A stretch of 6,950 nucleotides of DNA from JANQRV01 sp964533785 (GTDB lineage: Bacteria > Bacteroidota > Bacteroidia > Chitinophagales > Saprospiraceae). Under the pieces are notes generated by a model. It made no database searches, was not told where the DNA came from, and was given only the letters and a program-made list of their open reading frames with translations. A program made the position numbers and the translations under genes. The stretch lies in the NCBI GenBank assembly GCA_964533785.1, contig CAZHNG010000349.1:1-6950 (forward strand), in the 5' to 3' direction. Every line of letters begins with the position of its first letter. Within the stretch, counting starts at the first letter, position 1. Positions 6,647 through 6,950 of this stretch are shown in pieces.

Positions 6647-6950
6647 ATGGGCAGTATTGCAGACATTAGTATTGCTGGCGGTACGCTCGCTCTGATCCTT
6701 GTGGGAATTATCCTCGGTATAATTGCGCTCATCTTTTTGATGAGAACGGTTTATAGCCGGAGATCAGAGAGCAATTTATCCGAGCAGTATGAAGATAAGC
6801 CTGTCAAGTCTCCCCTGGAAGGAAGAAATAAGTATCCGGCCGTGAATGTATTCGGTCTGAGCGGTACTTTCTTCAACCTTGGGTTGGCTCTGGCTATCGG
6901 CTTAACTATACTGGCGTTTAGTTGGACTCAGTTCGAAGAAAAAATCGTTT
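6647..6950 (+). CDS. TonB-like energy transducer, N-terminal part (cut by window edge)
   Basis: An open frame of 101 codons with no stop, continuing past the right edge. Residues 75-93 (N-L-G-L-A-L-A-I-G-L-T-I-L-A-F-S-W) closely resemble the single membrane anchor of Bacteroidota TonB proteins, which is usually followed, as here, by T-x-F-E-E. TonB spans the periplasm and passes proton-motive force from ExbB/ExbD to outer-membrane receptors. Unlike the common form, this one has an extra hydrophobic segment at residues 13-32 and a charged linker (33-62) before the anchor. The start at 6647 is the first ATG after the VanZ stop. The periplasmic Pro-rich region and the TonB C-terminal domain would lie outside the window, so the assignment rests on the anchor motif and on gene order. 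Confidence 0.65.
   Translation, partial: MGSIADISIAGGTLALILVGIILGIIALIFLMRTVYSRRSESNLSEQYEDKPVKSPLEGRNKYPAVNVFGLSGTFFNLGLALAIGLTILAFSWTQFEEKIV

Overview
The window looks like chromosomal DNA from a member of the Bacteroidota, most likely near the Saprospiria (Lewinella/Haliscomenobacter type). The signs are: genes that mostly start without a Shine-Dalgarno sequence; two good matches to the Bacteroidota -7 promoter element TAnnTTTG just before genes; secreted proteins whose signal peptides end in Ala-Gln; a PorT-like outer-membrane barrel; and the order gcvH, VanZ-family gene, TonB-like gene, which I recall as common in this phylum. The taxonomic placement is inferred from these traits, not from a marker gene.

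All recognisable genes are on the + strand. From the left: a short heptamer tandem repeat (18-52); a 641-residue glutamate-cysteine-ligase-like enzyme fused to two CBS domains (77-2002); a 202-bp gap with an imperfect palindrome; a secreted 576-residue protein with one clear and one probable SPOR module, a peptidoglycan-binding-like motif and a large unrecognised C-terminal domain (2205-3935); a strong intrinsic terminator (3966-4002); an outer-membrane beta-barrel protein (4130-4855) followed after 3 bp by lptB, the ATPase of lipopolysaccharide export (4859-5599); a 220-bp gap with no visible gene; then gcvH (5820-6218), a VanZ-like membrane protein (6254-6631) and the start of a TonB-like protein that runs off the right edge (6647 onward).

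Three transcription units are inferred: the two long genes on the left, each apparently alone; barrel plus lptB; and gcvH-vanZ-tonB. Much of the window concerns the cell envelope: peptidoglycan (SPOR/PG-binding protein), outer membrane (barrel), LPS transport (LptB) and inner membrane to periplasm (VanZ-like, TonB-like). The exceptions are GcvH (one-carbon metabolism) and the ligase-CBS protein (probable ATP-dependent amide bond formation, substrate unknown). I see no mobile element, CRISPR array, convincing RNA gene or other sign of recent transfer. The most uncharacterised parts are the C-terminal domain of the SPOR protein, the substrate of the ligase-CBS enzyme, and the barrel coupled to lptB.
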